Assembly: GCA_963705495.1 (NCBI GenBank)
Contig: CAVPJQ010000008.1
Location: forward strand, 248,001 to 312,000
DNA length: 64,000 nt
Direction of reading: 5' to 3'
Origin: DATBVX01 sp963705495
GTDB lineage: Bacteria > Pseudomonadota > Gammaproteobacteria > Steroidobacterales > Steroidobacteraceae
The position numbers and the translations under genes are program-made. This document shows, one piece after another, positions 36,537 through 44,216 of the stretch (position 1 is its first letter; each line of letters starts with the position of its first letter). The notes beneath the pieces are model-generated. The model did no database searches. It had not been told where the DNA came from and saw only the letters and a list, made by a program, of their open reading frames with translations.

Positions 36537-37130
36537 ATGATCGGCATGCGACATCTTTGCGGGCTGGCTGCCACAGTGTGGTTGGCGGCTTGTCATTCCA
36601 ACCCGCCGCTGCCGGCGCAAACACCTGCGGTCGTGAGCGGCACTCTGAGCAGCTTGAGCAGCTACGCGCGCGAACTGCAGCAGCAGGACGAACCGGCGTT
36701 GCTGGCGGAAAAGGCGCGACTCGAGTCTTCGCCTGACTCGCCCGCCCGTAACCTGCGTCTCGCGCTGCTGCTTGGTAATGAGCAAGCGGCGTTCTACGAT
36801 CCGGAGCGGGCCACGTTGCTCCTCGCCCGCACCGCGAATGAACCCAACGCCGATCCCGCCGAACGTTCGGTCGCGCAGGTGCTGCTGGCGAGCGCGCCGC
36901 GCACGCCACGCTCGTGCGAAGAGACGGGTTTCACTCGTGAGCTTACCGATCGCCTGACTGCAGAGGAACAGCGATCGCCAGGAACTGGCGGCACGACTCG
37001 AAGCGACACGTCAGGAGCTCGATTCGGAGCGTACGCAGCGAGCCCGGCTGGAGAAGCAGCTCGAGGCGCTCAAGTCGATCGAAACGCAGATCAACAGCAG
37101 GGAAAGCGATGCGGGTCGCTGAAACAGTGA
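36537..37130 (+). CDS. qseG: QseG-like outer-membrane lipoprotein, frameshifted
   Basis: The chain starts directly after the glrK stop and has a lipoprotein signal with lipobox LAAC (Cys about 20), then a helical region with Ala/Leu-rich repeats to about residue 140. From about 36970 the frame turns to unstructured Gly/Ser/Arg sequence that ends at 37130. The +1 frame from 36973 to 37122 encodes a strong coiled coil (RQELAARLEATRQEL...RARLEKQLEALKSIE) that ends 14 nt inside glrR, as expected for QseG. A one-base insertion (or two-base loss) near 36958-36975 explains this. It is either a sequencing error or a truncated gene. Confidence 0.75.
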   Translation: MIGMRHLCGLAATVWLAACHSNPPLPAQTPAVVSGTLSSLSSYARELQQQDEPALLAEKARLESSPDSPARNLRLALLLGNEQAAFYDPERATLLLARTANEPNADPAERSVAQVLLASAPRTPRSCEETGFTRELTDRLTAEEQRSPGTGGTTRSDTSGARFGAYAASPAGEAARGAQVDRNADQQQGKRCGSLKQ

Positions 37131-38500
37131 TCGAGCCAGCGCGCATTCTCGTCGTCGATGACGATGTGAAGTTGCTCAGGTTGCTGGCGATTCGCCTGCG
37201 CCGCGCCGGCTGGCTGATCGAGACCGTTGAGAATGGCCGCCAGGCACTGGCCGCGATTCCGCGCTTTCGTCCCCAGGTCGTGGTAACCGATGTACGCATG
37301 GGGGTCATGGACGGCATGGCGCTCTTCGAAGCGCTGCACTCCCAGCATCCGACTCTGCCAGTAATCATTCTCACCGCGCATGGCACGATCCCGGACGCGG
37401 TCGATGCTGCCCAGCGCGGCGTGTTCGCATATCTCACCAAGCCCTTCGACAGCGAGCAGCTCATCGAGTCGATCGGTAAAGCGCTGCGCGCTGGAGGCTC
37501 CACGGACAGCGGCAACGCTGCGGATGGAGACTGGCGCGCCGAGATCGTGACACGTAGCCCGGCGATGGAAGCGCTGCTGAGCTCCGCCCGCAAGGTGGCG
37601 CTGACCGACTCGAGTGTGCTGATCCAGGGCGAGAGCGGGACCGGGAAAGAGCTGCTGGCGAGGGCGATCCATCGTGCCAGCCGCCGGCGTGACAAGCCGT
37701 TCGTCCCGGTCAATTGCAGTGCGATCCCCGAAGCGCTGTTCGAATCCGAATTCTTCGGTCATCGCAAGGGTTCTTTCACCGGTGCGATCGACAGCCGCAT
37801 CGGCCTGATCCAATCCGCCCAGGGAGGAAGCCTGCTGCTCGATGAGATCGGCGACATGCCGCTCACCTTTCAGGCCAAGTTGCTGCGCGCCCTGCAGGAA
37901 CGCGAAGTGCGACCGGTTGGCGCAACGGAGCTGATTGCGGTGGACGTGCGCCTGATCGCGGCGAGTCACCAGGACCTGGAGCTCGCGGTGCGCGAGCGGC
38001 GCTTTCGCGAGGATCTGTACTACCGCGTCAACGTGGTGACCCTCGAGATTCCGGCGCTGGCCGCGCGCCGCGATGACATTCCGCGGCTGGCAACGCACTT
38101 CCTCGCTGCGATTCGCGCCAAGCTGGCGGATACCGCAGTGGATGTCAGCGGGTTCTCTTCGGAAGCGATGGAGATGCTGGTCTCGGCGCCCTGGCCGGGC
38201 AACATCCGCCAGCTGCGCAATGTCGTCGAGCAGTGCGTAGTGCTGGCGACCACGTCGTTGATTCCCGGATCTCTGGTGCAGAGCGCACTACGCAGCAAGC
38301 CGCGGGAATTTCTGCCCTTCGCGCGCGCGAGAGACAACTTCGAATTCGATTACCTGGTAAACCTGCTGCAGATGACAGTCGGTAATGTGGCACAGGCAGC
38401 GCGGCTCGCCGATCGCAATCGCTCCGAATTCTACAAGCTGCTTCGCAAGCACAATCTCGATCCGCAGGCCTTTCGCGCCGACCAGGTCGCCGGGCACTGA
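37109..38500 (+). CDS. glrR: Sigma-54-dependent response regulator GlrR/QseF-like
   Basis: NtrC-family regulator of 463 residues. The receiver has D61 as phosphoacceptor (VVVTDVRMGVMDG) and the KPF loop. The AAA+ domain has Walker A GESGTGKE, the sigma-54 loop GSFTGA and Walker B SLLLDEIGD. The C-terminal helix-turn-helix is NVAQAARLADRNRSEFYKLL, with the NRSEFYKLL form seen in GlrR/QseF. It overlaps the corrected end of the lipoprotein gene. It is the best local candidate to activate the sigma-54 promoters at 34809 and 38849 that flank its operon; this is inference. Confidence 0.92.
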   Translation: MRVAETVIEPARILVVDDDVKLLRLLAIRLRRAGWLIETVENGRQALAAIPRFRPQVVVTDVRMGVMDGMALFEALHSQHPTLPVIILTAHGTIPDAVDAAQRGVFAYLTKPFDSEQLIESIGKALRAGGSTDSGNAADGDWRAEIVTRSPAMEALLSSARKVALTDSSVLIQGESGTGKELLARAIHRASRRRDKPFVPVNCSAIPEALFESEFFGHRKGSFTGAIDSRIGLIQSAQGGSLLLDEIGDMPLTFQAKLLRALQEREVRPVGATELIAVDVRLIAASHQDLELAVRERRFREDLYYRVNVVTLEIPALAARRDDIPRLATHFLAAIRAKLADTAVDVSGFSSEAMEMLVSAPWPGNIRQLRNVVEQCVVLATTSLIPGSLVQSALRSKPREFLPFARARDNFEFDYLVNLLQMTVGNVAQAARLADRNRSEFYKLLRKHNLDPQAFRADQVAGH

Positions 38501-38543
38501 AAAAACCGACAGCTCGCGCGGCAGGAAGTACATGTAGGACGTA

Positions 38544-38569
38544 CGCCGGCGGCTTTGCCGCCGCCGGCG
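38544..38569. terminator. GC-only hairpin between convergent genes
   Basis: CGCCGGCGGC (38544-38553), a TTT loop, and GCCGCCGCCGGCG (38557-38569) can form a 10-bp stem with a 3-nt bulge. It lies between the end of glrR and the end of the minus-strand small gene. There is no T-tract on either side, so a bidirectional transcription barrier is only a guess. Confidence 0.3.
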
Positions 38570-38594
38570 CACGCTGGCTCAGCGTCGTGTGGCC

Positions 38595-38786
38595 TTACAG
38601 CTCCGTATCGTCATCGTCCTCGTTCTTGCGCGACGGATCGTTGCGGCGGGGGTTGCTCGGGTCGTTGCGCCGTCGGCGCTCTTCCTCTTCGCGTTCTCGC
38701 TGCGTCTGCTGATTGCTGCCACCCGGATTGCTACGCTCGGGCTGCTGCGGATTGTGCGGGTCGTGCGTGGGGTTGTTGGTCGGCAT
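38595..38786 (-). CDS. Small, highly charged, intrinsically disordered protein
   Basis: Protein of 63 residues with no hydrophobic segment. The N-terminal half is rich in Asn, Pro, Gln and His (PTNNPTHDPHNPQQPERSN). The C-terminal half alternates Glu/Arg blocks (REREEEERRRR) and Asp tracts (EDDDDTEL). GGAG is 7 nt before the ATG at 38786, and a sigma-54 promoter lies 63 bp upstream. Such hydrophilins often protect other proteins or membranes during stress, but no family is assigned. The promoter raises confidence that this low-complexity frame is real. Confidence 0.65.
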   Translation of the reverse strand: MPTNNPTHDPHNPQQPERSNPGGSNQQTQREREEEERRRRNDPSNPRRNDPSRKNEDDDDTEL

Positions 38787-38848
38787 GTTGGTGCTCCAGG
38801 TGTAGGATTTCCTTTCCGGTTGAGTGCCTTCCGTGGCGTACCATGTGA

Positions 38849-38864
38849 TGCAGAGTCCGTGCCA
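38849..38864 (-). promoter_or_regulatory. Sigma-54 (-24/-12) promoter of the disordered-protein gene
   Basis: On the minus strand TGGCACG-GACT-CTGCA matches the consensus with one mismatch in the -12 box. It lies 63 bp before the ATG at 38786. A 9-bp palindrome (38869-38892) is just upstream of the -24 element. Confidence 0.65.
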
Positions 38865-38868
38865 CGAG

Positions 38869-38892
38869 GAACCCGCCGACATTGGCGGGTTC
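38869..38892. promoter_or_regulatory. 9-bp inverted repeat next to the -24 box
   Basis: GAACCCGCC and GGCGGGTTC form a perfect stem around a 6-nt loop. It is 5 bp from the -24 element of the divergent sigma-54 promoter and 35 bp from the M48 start codon. That is too close to be a classical enhancer site, so it could instead be a repressor site shared by both genes. Confidence 0.4.
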
Positions 38893-38926
38893 TCATACAG
38901 GTAGTGTATTTGGGACGGAGATTGGC

Positions 38927-39739
38927 ATGAGGCTAATGCAACGAGCCGCGATTACAGTTCTCAGCGTGGGAATGATCGCTGGCTGCCAGACCGTGCAGAC
39001 CACAGCGCCCGGCGCGATCGGCATCGAGCGCAAGCAGCAGATGCTGGTATCGAGCGAGCAGGTCGACGAGGCCGCGGCGCAAGCCTACGCGACCGAAGTA
39101 CACAAGGCACGCGAGAAGGGCAAGCTCAACACCGATGCGCGCGTCGTCGAGCGTGTGCACAACGTGACCGAGCGACTGATTCCGCAGACGGCGACGTTCC
39201 GGCCTGATGCGCCGAGCTGGAAGTGGGAGGTCAACGTGCTCTCGACCAAGGAGCTCAATGCCTATTGCATGCCGGGCGGCAAGATCATGGTCTACACCGG
39301 GCTGATCGATCAGCTCAAGCTCACTGACGATGAGTTGTCGGCAGTGATTGGACACGAAATCGGGCACGCGCTGCGCGAACACAGCCGTGAGCGGGTGTCG
39401 CGCGCCTACGCGCAGCAAATCGCGCTGACCGGTGTTGCGGTCGCCGCCGGTGTCGGGCAGGGGACTCTCGATCTTGCCAACGAGGTGGCGACCGTTACTT
39501 TTCAGCTGCCACACAGCCGCGAACAGGAAGCCGAAGCGGATCGGATCGGGCTCGAGCTCATGGCACGCGCCGGATATGATCCACGCGCCGCGGTCAGTGT
39601 GTGGAAAAAGATGGAACAGGCCAGCACCAGTTCGCCGCCGGAATTCCTGAGTACGCACCCCTCGAGCCAGTCGCGCATCGCAGATCTGGAAAAGGCAATG
39701 CCGCGAGTTCTGCCTCTGTATCAGACCGCGCACCGCTAG
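38927..39739 (+). CDS. M48-family zinc metalloprotease lipoprotein (LoiP-like)
   Basis: Lipoprotein of 270 residues with a lipobox ending in Cys20 (MIAGC), so it is probably anchored in the outer membrane. The zinc motif HEIGH (H143, E144, H147) and the third ligand in EQEAEADRIG define an Ste24/M48 peptidase, a group that includes envelope-stress proteases such as LoiP and YcaL. The start at 38927 has GGAG upstream and places the lipobox correctly. It is 3 bp before the phospholipase gene and likely co-transcribed with it. Confidence 0.9.
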   Translation: MRLMQRAAITVLSVGMIAGCQTVQTTAPGAIGIERKQQMLVSSEQVDEAAAQAYATEVHKAREKGKLNTDARVVERVHNVTERLIPQTATFRPDAPSWKWEVNVLSTKELNAYCMPGGKIMVYTGLIDQLKLTDDELSAVIGHEIGHALREHSRERVSRAYAQQIALTGVAVAAGVGQGTLDLANEVATVTFQLPHSREQEAEADRIGLELMARAGYDPRAAVSVWKKMEQASTSSPPEFLSTHPSSQSRIADLEKAMPRVLPLYQTAHR

Positions 39740-39742
39740 GCG

Positions 39743-41908
39743 ATGCCCGACACCCAGCGCGAGCCCAGGGAAGCTCTACCTGTGCAGAGCTTCCCCAGTA
39801 TCTTCCGGCCTGGCGCAAACTGCTGGCGCAGCGTGCGTGCGCAGCGCCTCGCCGTGCTCATCGATGGCGAGGAATACTTCGAGGCCTTCGCTCAAGCCGC
39901 GGAGCGCGCCGAACGCTCAATCATGATTCTCGCCTGGGACTTCAACAGCCGCACGGCGCTGCGCGTTTCGCCGGATGGCGAGCTCCTGGTGCTGGGCGAG
40001 TTCCTGAATTCGCTGGTGCGCAGACGCCCGCGGCTCGAGGTGCGGGTGCTGATCTGGGACTACCCGATGATCTTCGGCACCGATCGCGAATTCCCACCGA
40101 TCTACGGTCTCGGCTGGAAACCGCATCGCCGCGTGAAGGTGCGCTACGACAACACTCACCCGGTAGCGGCGTGTCACCACCAGAAGATCGCCGTGATCGA
40201 CGAACGCGTCGCCTTCTGTGGCGGCATCGACCTGACGGTGAAGCGCTGGGATACACGCGAGCATCGCCCGGGCGATCCACGCCGCATGGAGGCTGGCCAG
40301 GCGTATCCACCCTTTCACGACCTCATGATGATGGTCGATGGCGAGGCGGCGCTCGCCTTGGGCGTACTGGCCCGCGAACGCTGGCAGTTGGCGACCGGAC
40401 GAACGTTGCCGCCTGCCGCTGCACGCGCAGACCCGTGGCCGTCGCGACTCACGCCACTCGTCAAAGATGTGCAGATCGCGATCTCGCGTACCGAGCCTGC
40501 GCGTGCGGATCGCGAAACGGTTTGCGAGATCGAGAGCCTGTACGTGGACATGATTGCCCGCGCCCGCGATCACATCTACATCGAGAACCAGTACTTCACC
40601 TCGCAGCGTATCGGCGCGGCACTTGCCGAGCGACTCGCGGCAGAACAGGGACCGGAGATCATCGTGGTGCTGCGCCTCCTGAGCCATGGCTGGCTCGAGG
40701 AGCTGACGATGCAGAATCTGCGCCAGCGCCTCATCGAGGAGCTGCGGCGTGCAGACCGCGGCGGCCGCCTGCACGTGTACTACCCGCACCTCGACGGACT
40801 CGTGCAAGGCACCTGCATCGACGTACATGCCAAGCTCATGATCGTCGACGCTGCGTGGCTGCGAGTGGGCTCTGCAAACATCTGCAACCGCTCGATGCGC
40901 TTCGACAGCGAGTGCGATGTCACCTTGGAGGCCGCAGACCGTCAGGATGTCGCGCAATGCATCCGTGCGGTTCGCGATGGGCTGCTTGCTGAGCACCTAG
41001 GAGTGGCACGCGAGGCTGTGACGCGCCAGATCGACGCCACCGGTGCCATCAGCAAGGCCATTGCTCAGCTCGGGACGCCTGCCCGGACGCTGCGCGAGGT
41101 CAGATTCGACAGCACGCTCCCCGACGTCGTGCTGGACATCGCGAGCATCGCCGATCCAGAACAACCGGTGGCTCTGGACCAGCTGGCAGCCGAGCTCGGG
41201 CCGCGCGCTGCACGGCAACGCCGGCCGGCGTTGAAGCTCGCGAGCATCGCGCTGCTGGTGCTCGCACTCGCCGGGGCATGGCGCTTTACACCGCTCGCGA
41301 ACCTGGTCACGGCGGAGCGCATTACCGACTGGGCGCACGAGTTTGCCGGTAGCGCGTGGGCGCCGGCATTCGTGATCTCGGCCTACACGCCTGCAATACT
41401 CACGCTCTTTCCGCGCGCGCTCATAACGCTGTTCGGCGTAGTTGCCTTCGGTCCATGGCTCGGCTTCGCCTATGCGATGTGCGGCATTCTGCTGGCGGCG
41501 TTCCTGTCGTATTGCGCCGGAACCTGGCTCGATCGTGGCACCGTGCGCCGGCTCGCCGGGCCGAAACTCAATCACATGATCGAGCAGCTGCGGCACCGGG
41601 GCCTGGTCGCAATGACGGCCCTGAGGCTCGTGCCACTCGCGCCGTTCGTGGTGGAAGGAGTCGTGGCCGGCGCAATCCGCATGTCGCTGCGGGACTTCAT
41701 GCTCGCGACGGCCATCGGCGTGCTGCCGGGAACGCTGCTGGCAACCGTATTCGGGCATCAACTCGAGGCCGCGCTGCGTGACCCGCGGGACGTGAACCTG
41801 TGGTTGATCGCTGCAGTGGTCGTGGTGTTTGGCGCCGCGACGCTGCTGGTGCGCCGCTGGCTCGCAACTGCTGCGCAGCCCGATGAGCAACTCCCGGCAG
41901 GACGCTGA
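39743..41908 (+). CDS. Phospholipase D-like protein fused to VTT membrane domain
   Basis: Protein of 721 residues. The N-terminal two-thirds holds two HKD motifs, HHQKIAVID at about 144-152 and HAKLMIVD at about 362-369, the catalytic pair of PLD/cardiolipin-synthase enzymes. The C-terminal third (about 500-710) has about six helices of the VTT/TVP38/TMEM64 (DedA-related) type, including LTLFPRALITLFGVVAFGPW. It probably makes or remodels phospholipid head groups at the inner membrane. Its last 26 nt overlap an EEP-family gene, echoing the ybhP-clsB pairing in enterics. Confidence 0.9.
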   Translation: MPDTQREPREALPVQSFPSIFRPGANCWRSVRAQRLAVLIDGEEYFEAFAQAAERAERSIMILAWDFNSRTALRVSPDGELLVLGEFLNSLVRRRPRLEVRVLIWDYPMIFGTDREFPPIYGLGWKPHRRVKVRYDNTHPVAACHHQKIAVIDERVAFCGGIDLTVKRWDTREHRPGDPRRMEAGQAYPPFHDLMMMVDGEAALALGVLARERWQLATGRTLPPAAARADPWPSRLTPLVKDVQIAISRTEPARADRETVCEIESLYVDMIARARDHIYIENQYFTSQRIGAALAERLAAEQGPEIIVVLRLLSHGWLEELTMQNLRQRLIEELRRADRGGRLHVYYPHLDGLVQGTCIDVHAKLMIVDAAWLRVGSANICNRSMRFDSECDVTLEAADRQDVAQCIRAVRDGLLAEHLGVAREAVTRQIDATGAISKAIAQLGTPARTLREVRFDSTLPDVVLDIASIADPEQPVALDQLAAELGPRAARQRRPALKLASIALLVLALAGAWRFTPLANLVTAERITDWAHEFAGSAWAPAFVISAYTPAILTLFPRALITLFGVVAFGPWLGFAYAMCGILLAAFLSYCAGTWLDRGTVRRLAGPKLNHMIEQLRHRGLVAMTALRLVPLAPFVVEGVVAGAIRMSLRDFMLATAIGVLPGTLLATVFGHQLEAALRDPRDVNLWLIAAVVVVFGAATLLVRRWLATAAQPDEQLPAGR

Positions 41909-42677
41909 GGGGAAGTTCCCGCCCGCTGTCCCTCGCACGGACGCGGCCCTGCAGGAAGCCACGCTTCGGGTCGGCTCGTACAACATTCATCGCTGCATCG
42001 GCACCGACGGGCGCTGCGATCCGGCGCGGATCGCGGCGATCCTCGATGAAATGAGTTGCGATGCCATCGGGCTGCAGGAAGTTGACAATAGCCCCGGTGC
42101 CGGTCCGGGTTCGCTGCAACTCGATTTTCTTGCCCGGGCCACCGGAATGCAGGCGGTGGCGGGCCTGCGGATCGTGAGGCACAGCGGCCACTACGGGAAC
42201 GCGCTGCTGACGCGACACCCGGTGCTTGCGGTTCGCCGCCACGACCTGAGCTTCTCGTGGCGAGAACCGCGCGGTGCGCTCGATGTGGATCTCGACGTGC
42301 ACGGCGCGCGGGCGCGCTTCATCGTCACGCACCTCGGCCTCACGCCGGGGGAACGCCGTCACCAGATGCGCAGGATCCTGCAGATCGTCGCGGTCGGCTC
42401 ACCCGCTGCGCCTGTAGTCCTGCTGGGGGACATCAACGAATGGCTGCCACTCGGAAGGCCGCTGCGCTGGCTGCACCAAGTCTTCGGGCGGCCGCCGGCG
42501 CCCCCGTCATTTCCGGCCTTCTGGCCACTCGTGGCGCTGGATCGAATCTGGACCAGGCCGCGCGCGGCCCTGCTGTCGGTGCGCGCGCATCGCTCCGCGA
42601 CCGCACGTTTCGCATCCGATCACTTGCCGATCACCGCAGCCATTGCTGTGCCAGCGACCGGGCAAGCGGCTCCCTAA
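41883..42677 (+). CDS. Endonuclease/exonuclease/phosphatase family protein (YbhP-like)
   Basis: Protein of 264 residues with the EEP fold. It has the N-terminal SYNIHRC motif, the metal-binding Glu in IGLQEVD, THLGLT, the GDINEW motif and the terminal SDHLPI. These are the catalytic residues of Mg2+-dependent phosphodiesterases of the exonuclease III / sphingomyelinase group. There is no signal peptide. Overlap with the PLD-VTT gene implies a joint role in lipid metabolism, as proposed for YbhP next to ClsB. It overlaps the end of the convergent GlsB/YeaQ gene by 4 bp. Confidence 0.9.
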   Translation: MSNSRQDAEGKFPPAVPRTDAALQEATLRVGSYNIHRCIGTDGRCDPARIAAILDEMSCDAIGLQEVDNSPGAGPGSLQLDFLARATGMQAVAGLRIVRHSGHYGNALLTRHPVLAVRRHDLSFSWREPRGALDVDLDVHGARARFIVTHLGLTPGERRHQMRRILQIVAVGSPAAPVVLLGDINEWLPLGRPLRWLHQVFGRPPAPPSFPAFWPLVALDRIWTRPRAALLSVRAHRSATARFASDHLPITAAIAVPATGQAAP

Positions 42678-42943
42678 CGGGCGCTTCCGCGTCGGATCAG
42701 GTTCACGATGGCGAGCAGGATAATGGCACCGAGCAGCGAGACCAGAAGCCCGCTGAAACTGAAGTCGCCCTGGTTGATGGTGCCGGTGCCAAACAGCGGC
42801 GCCAGCAGCCACCCACCGAGAACGGCGCCGATGATGCCTACGACGATGTTGAGAAGGATGCCTTGCTGCGCATCGGTGCGCATGAACAGGCTCGCAAGCC
42901 ATCCTACGAGACCGCCGACGACGAGCCAGATGATGATTGACAT
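42674..42943 (-). CDS. GlsB/YeaQ/YmgE family stress membrane protein
   Basis: Protein of 89 residues with three glycine-rich hydrophobic helices (GGLVGWLASLFM, NIVVGIIGAVLGGWLL, LLVSLLGAIILLAIVNL). This is the hallmark of the so-called transglycosylase-associated family, which is commonly induced by general stress in bacteria. The molecular role is not known. AGGTGACC precedes the ATG closely. Confidence 0.9.
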   Translation of the reverse strand: MSIIIWLVVGGLVGWLASLFMRTDAQQGILLNIVVGIIGAVLGGWLLAPLFGTGTINQGDFSFSGLLVSLLGAIILLAIVNLIRRGSAR

Positions 42944-42996
42944 GGGTCACCTCAGGTGTGAGTCACAACTACGAACTACGCAAGGGGAGCTTCGAT

Positions 42997-43245
42997 TCAG
43001 AAGTCTGCAGCCGTCGTGCCGTAATCGCCTTCCAGCACCAGCTGCACTTCATCTTGCAGCACTGCTGTTCGGGCGCTCAGGCTGCCGATGGCGACTCGCT
43101 CGCACTGTTCGCCGTCCGTGAGGCTGGGCTGCGCGACCTCAACCGAGGGCGCAAAGGCTGACGCGATTGTTTCGCCCGCTCCGCGCGGTGAACCACCCGG
43201 GTGCAGAGTGAGTGCCATGAAGGCCACGGCTAGTGCTGTTCTCAT
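42997..43245 (-). CDS. Small exported protein under sigma-54 control
   Basis: Product of 82 residues with a signal-like N-terminus (MRTALAVAFMALTLHPGG) followed by an acidic, Cys-poor chain ending GDYGTTAADF. A near-perfect sigma-54 promoter lies 43 bp upstream, and AGGGGA is about 11 nt before the ATG at 43245. These features support a short frame that would otherwise be doubtful. No family is recognised. Confidence 0.5.
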   Translation of the reverse strand: MRTALAVAFMALTLHPGGSPRGAGETIASAFAPSVEVAQPSLTDGEQCERVAIGSLSARTAVLQDEVQLVLEGDYGTTAADF

Positions 43246-43287
43246 TGCGGCATTCCCCTTGTGTGCTACGTGCGCCACCCAGATTTC

Positions 43288-43303
43288 TGCAATAGACGTG
43301 CCA
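43288..43303 (-). promoter_or_regulatory. Sigma-54 (-24/-12) promoter of the small exported protein gene
   Basis: On the minus strand TGGCACG-TCTA-TTGCA is a full consensus match. The -12 end is 43 bp from the ATG at 43245. The promoter lies between the stop of the bacterioferritin-like gene (43330) and the small gene, so it can fire independently of the upstream gene on the same strand. Confidence 0.8.
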
Positions 43304-43329
43304 CGCTCCATTCCCTGCCAATGAGCCGC

Positions 43330-43959
43330 TCAATTTCCGCCGTTGCCTCGTTGCTGCTTCTCGCCGAGTACTTGTGCGACGTCCTCGAGCATGCTGCGCA
43401 GCTCTTCAGCATGTTCTTCTTCCTTGGCGAGAATCGATTCGAGCATGCGACGCGTGGTCGGATCGTGGCTGCCAACGAACTGGATGATCTCGCGATAGGA
43501 CTCGATGGCGACGCGTTCCGCGACCAGGTCCTCCTTGATCATCTGTAGCAGTGAGGAGTCTCCTTCGCGGTACTCGGAATGGCTGCGCATCGCGAGTCCC
43601 TCGGGGTCGAAATCCGGCGCGCCACCGAGCTGCACGATCCGCTCGGCAATCTGGTCGGCGTGTGCCTGTTCTTCCTCGGCGTGCGTAAGAAATTCGCGCT
43701 TGACTGCCTCTGCAAGCACACCGTCGGCCATGAAGTAATGACGGCGGTAGCGCAGCACGCAGACCAGCTCCGTCGCCAGCGCTTGGTTGAGAACCTGCAG
43801 CACGACGGCGCGATTGGCGTCATAGCTCGGCGTAACCGCGCCTGCCTGGATATGCTCGCGCGCACGACGGCGGATCTCCCGGATGTCGCTCAGGAACGGC
43901 TGACCCGCATCGGTGGCGGAAGAGGTGGGTTGCTGATGATTGCGTTCGGTTCTTTGCAT
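43330..43959 (-). CDS. Ferritin-like diiron protein (bacterioferritin type)
   Basis: Protein of 209 residues with a basic, disordered N-terminal extension (about 1-45), then a four-helix ferritin fold. The diiron ligands are visible as Glu in ALATELVCVLRY, E..H in EEEQAH, Glu in DLVAERVAIESY and E..H in KEEEHAEE. It would oxidise and store iron or detoxify peroxide, as Dps or bacterioferritin do. The start at 43959 has GGAGGG upstream. It lies beside stress genes and opposite the CHASE3 kinase. Confidence 0.88.
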   Translation of the reverse strand: MQRTERNHQQPTSSATDAGQPFLSDIREIRRRAREHIQAGAVTPSYDANRAVVLQVLNQALATELVCVLRYRRHYFMADGVLAEAVKREFLTHAEEEQAHADQIAERIVQLGGAPDFDPEGLAMRSHSEYREGDSSLLQMIKEDLVAERVAIESYREIIQFVGSHDPTTRRMLESILAKEEEHAEELRSMLEDVAQVLGEKQQRGNGGN

Positions 43960-44216
43960 GGAATCGCCCTCCAACTTGGTGCCGCATTTCCCGCCCGGCG
44001 CCGGGTCACTCTTTCTGGCCAACGACCAGCGCCGTCATCGCATCCTGCGCGTCCCTTGCGGCGAGCTCCTTGTGGGCATTCCGCTGCCCTCGAGTTGGCG
44101 ACGCCAGGCGGGAAAGCGACAAAACTGCCGCGACAAGGCTTGATTCATACGATGCGACAAGGCATACATCGATGCCGTCGGCTGGGTACGCCAGTACCTG
44201 TAGGACGAACCTCACA

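Noticed and set aside
44076..44093. TGGGCATTCCGCTGCC as a sigma-54 promoter before the CHASE3 kinase
   Set aside because: GG-N10-GC spacing is right, but the -24 box has mismatches at key positions and it is far from the start at 44217.
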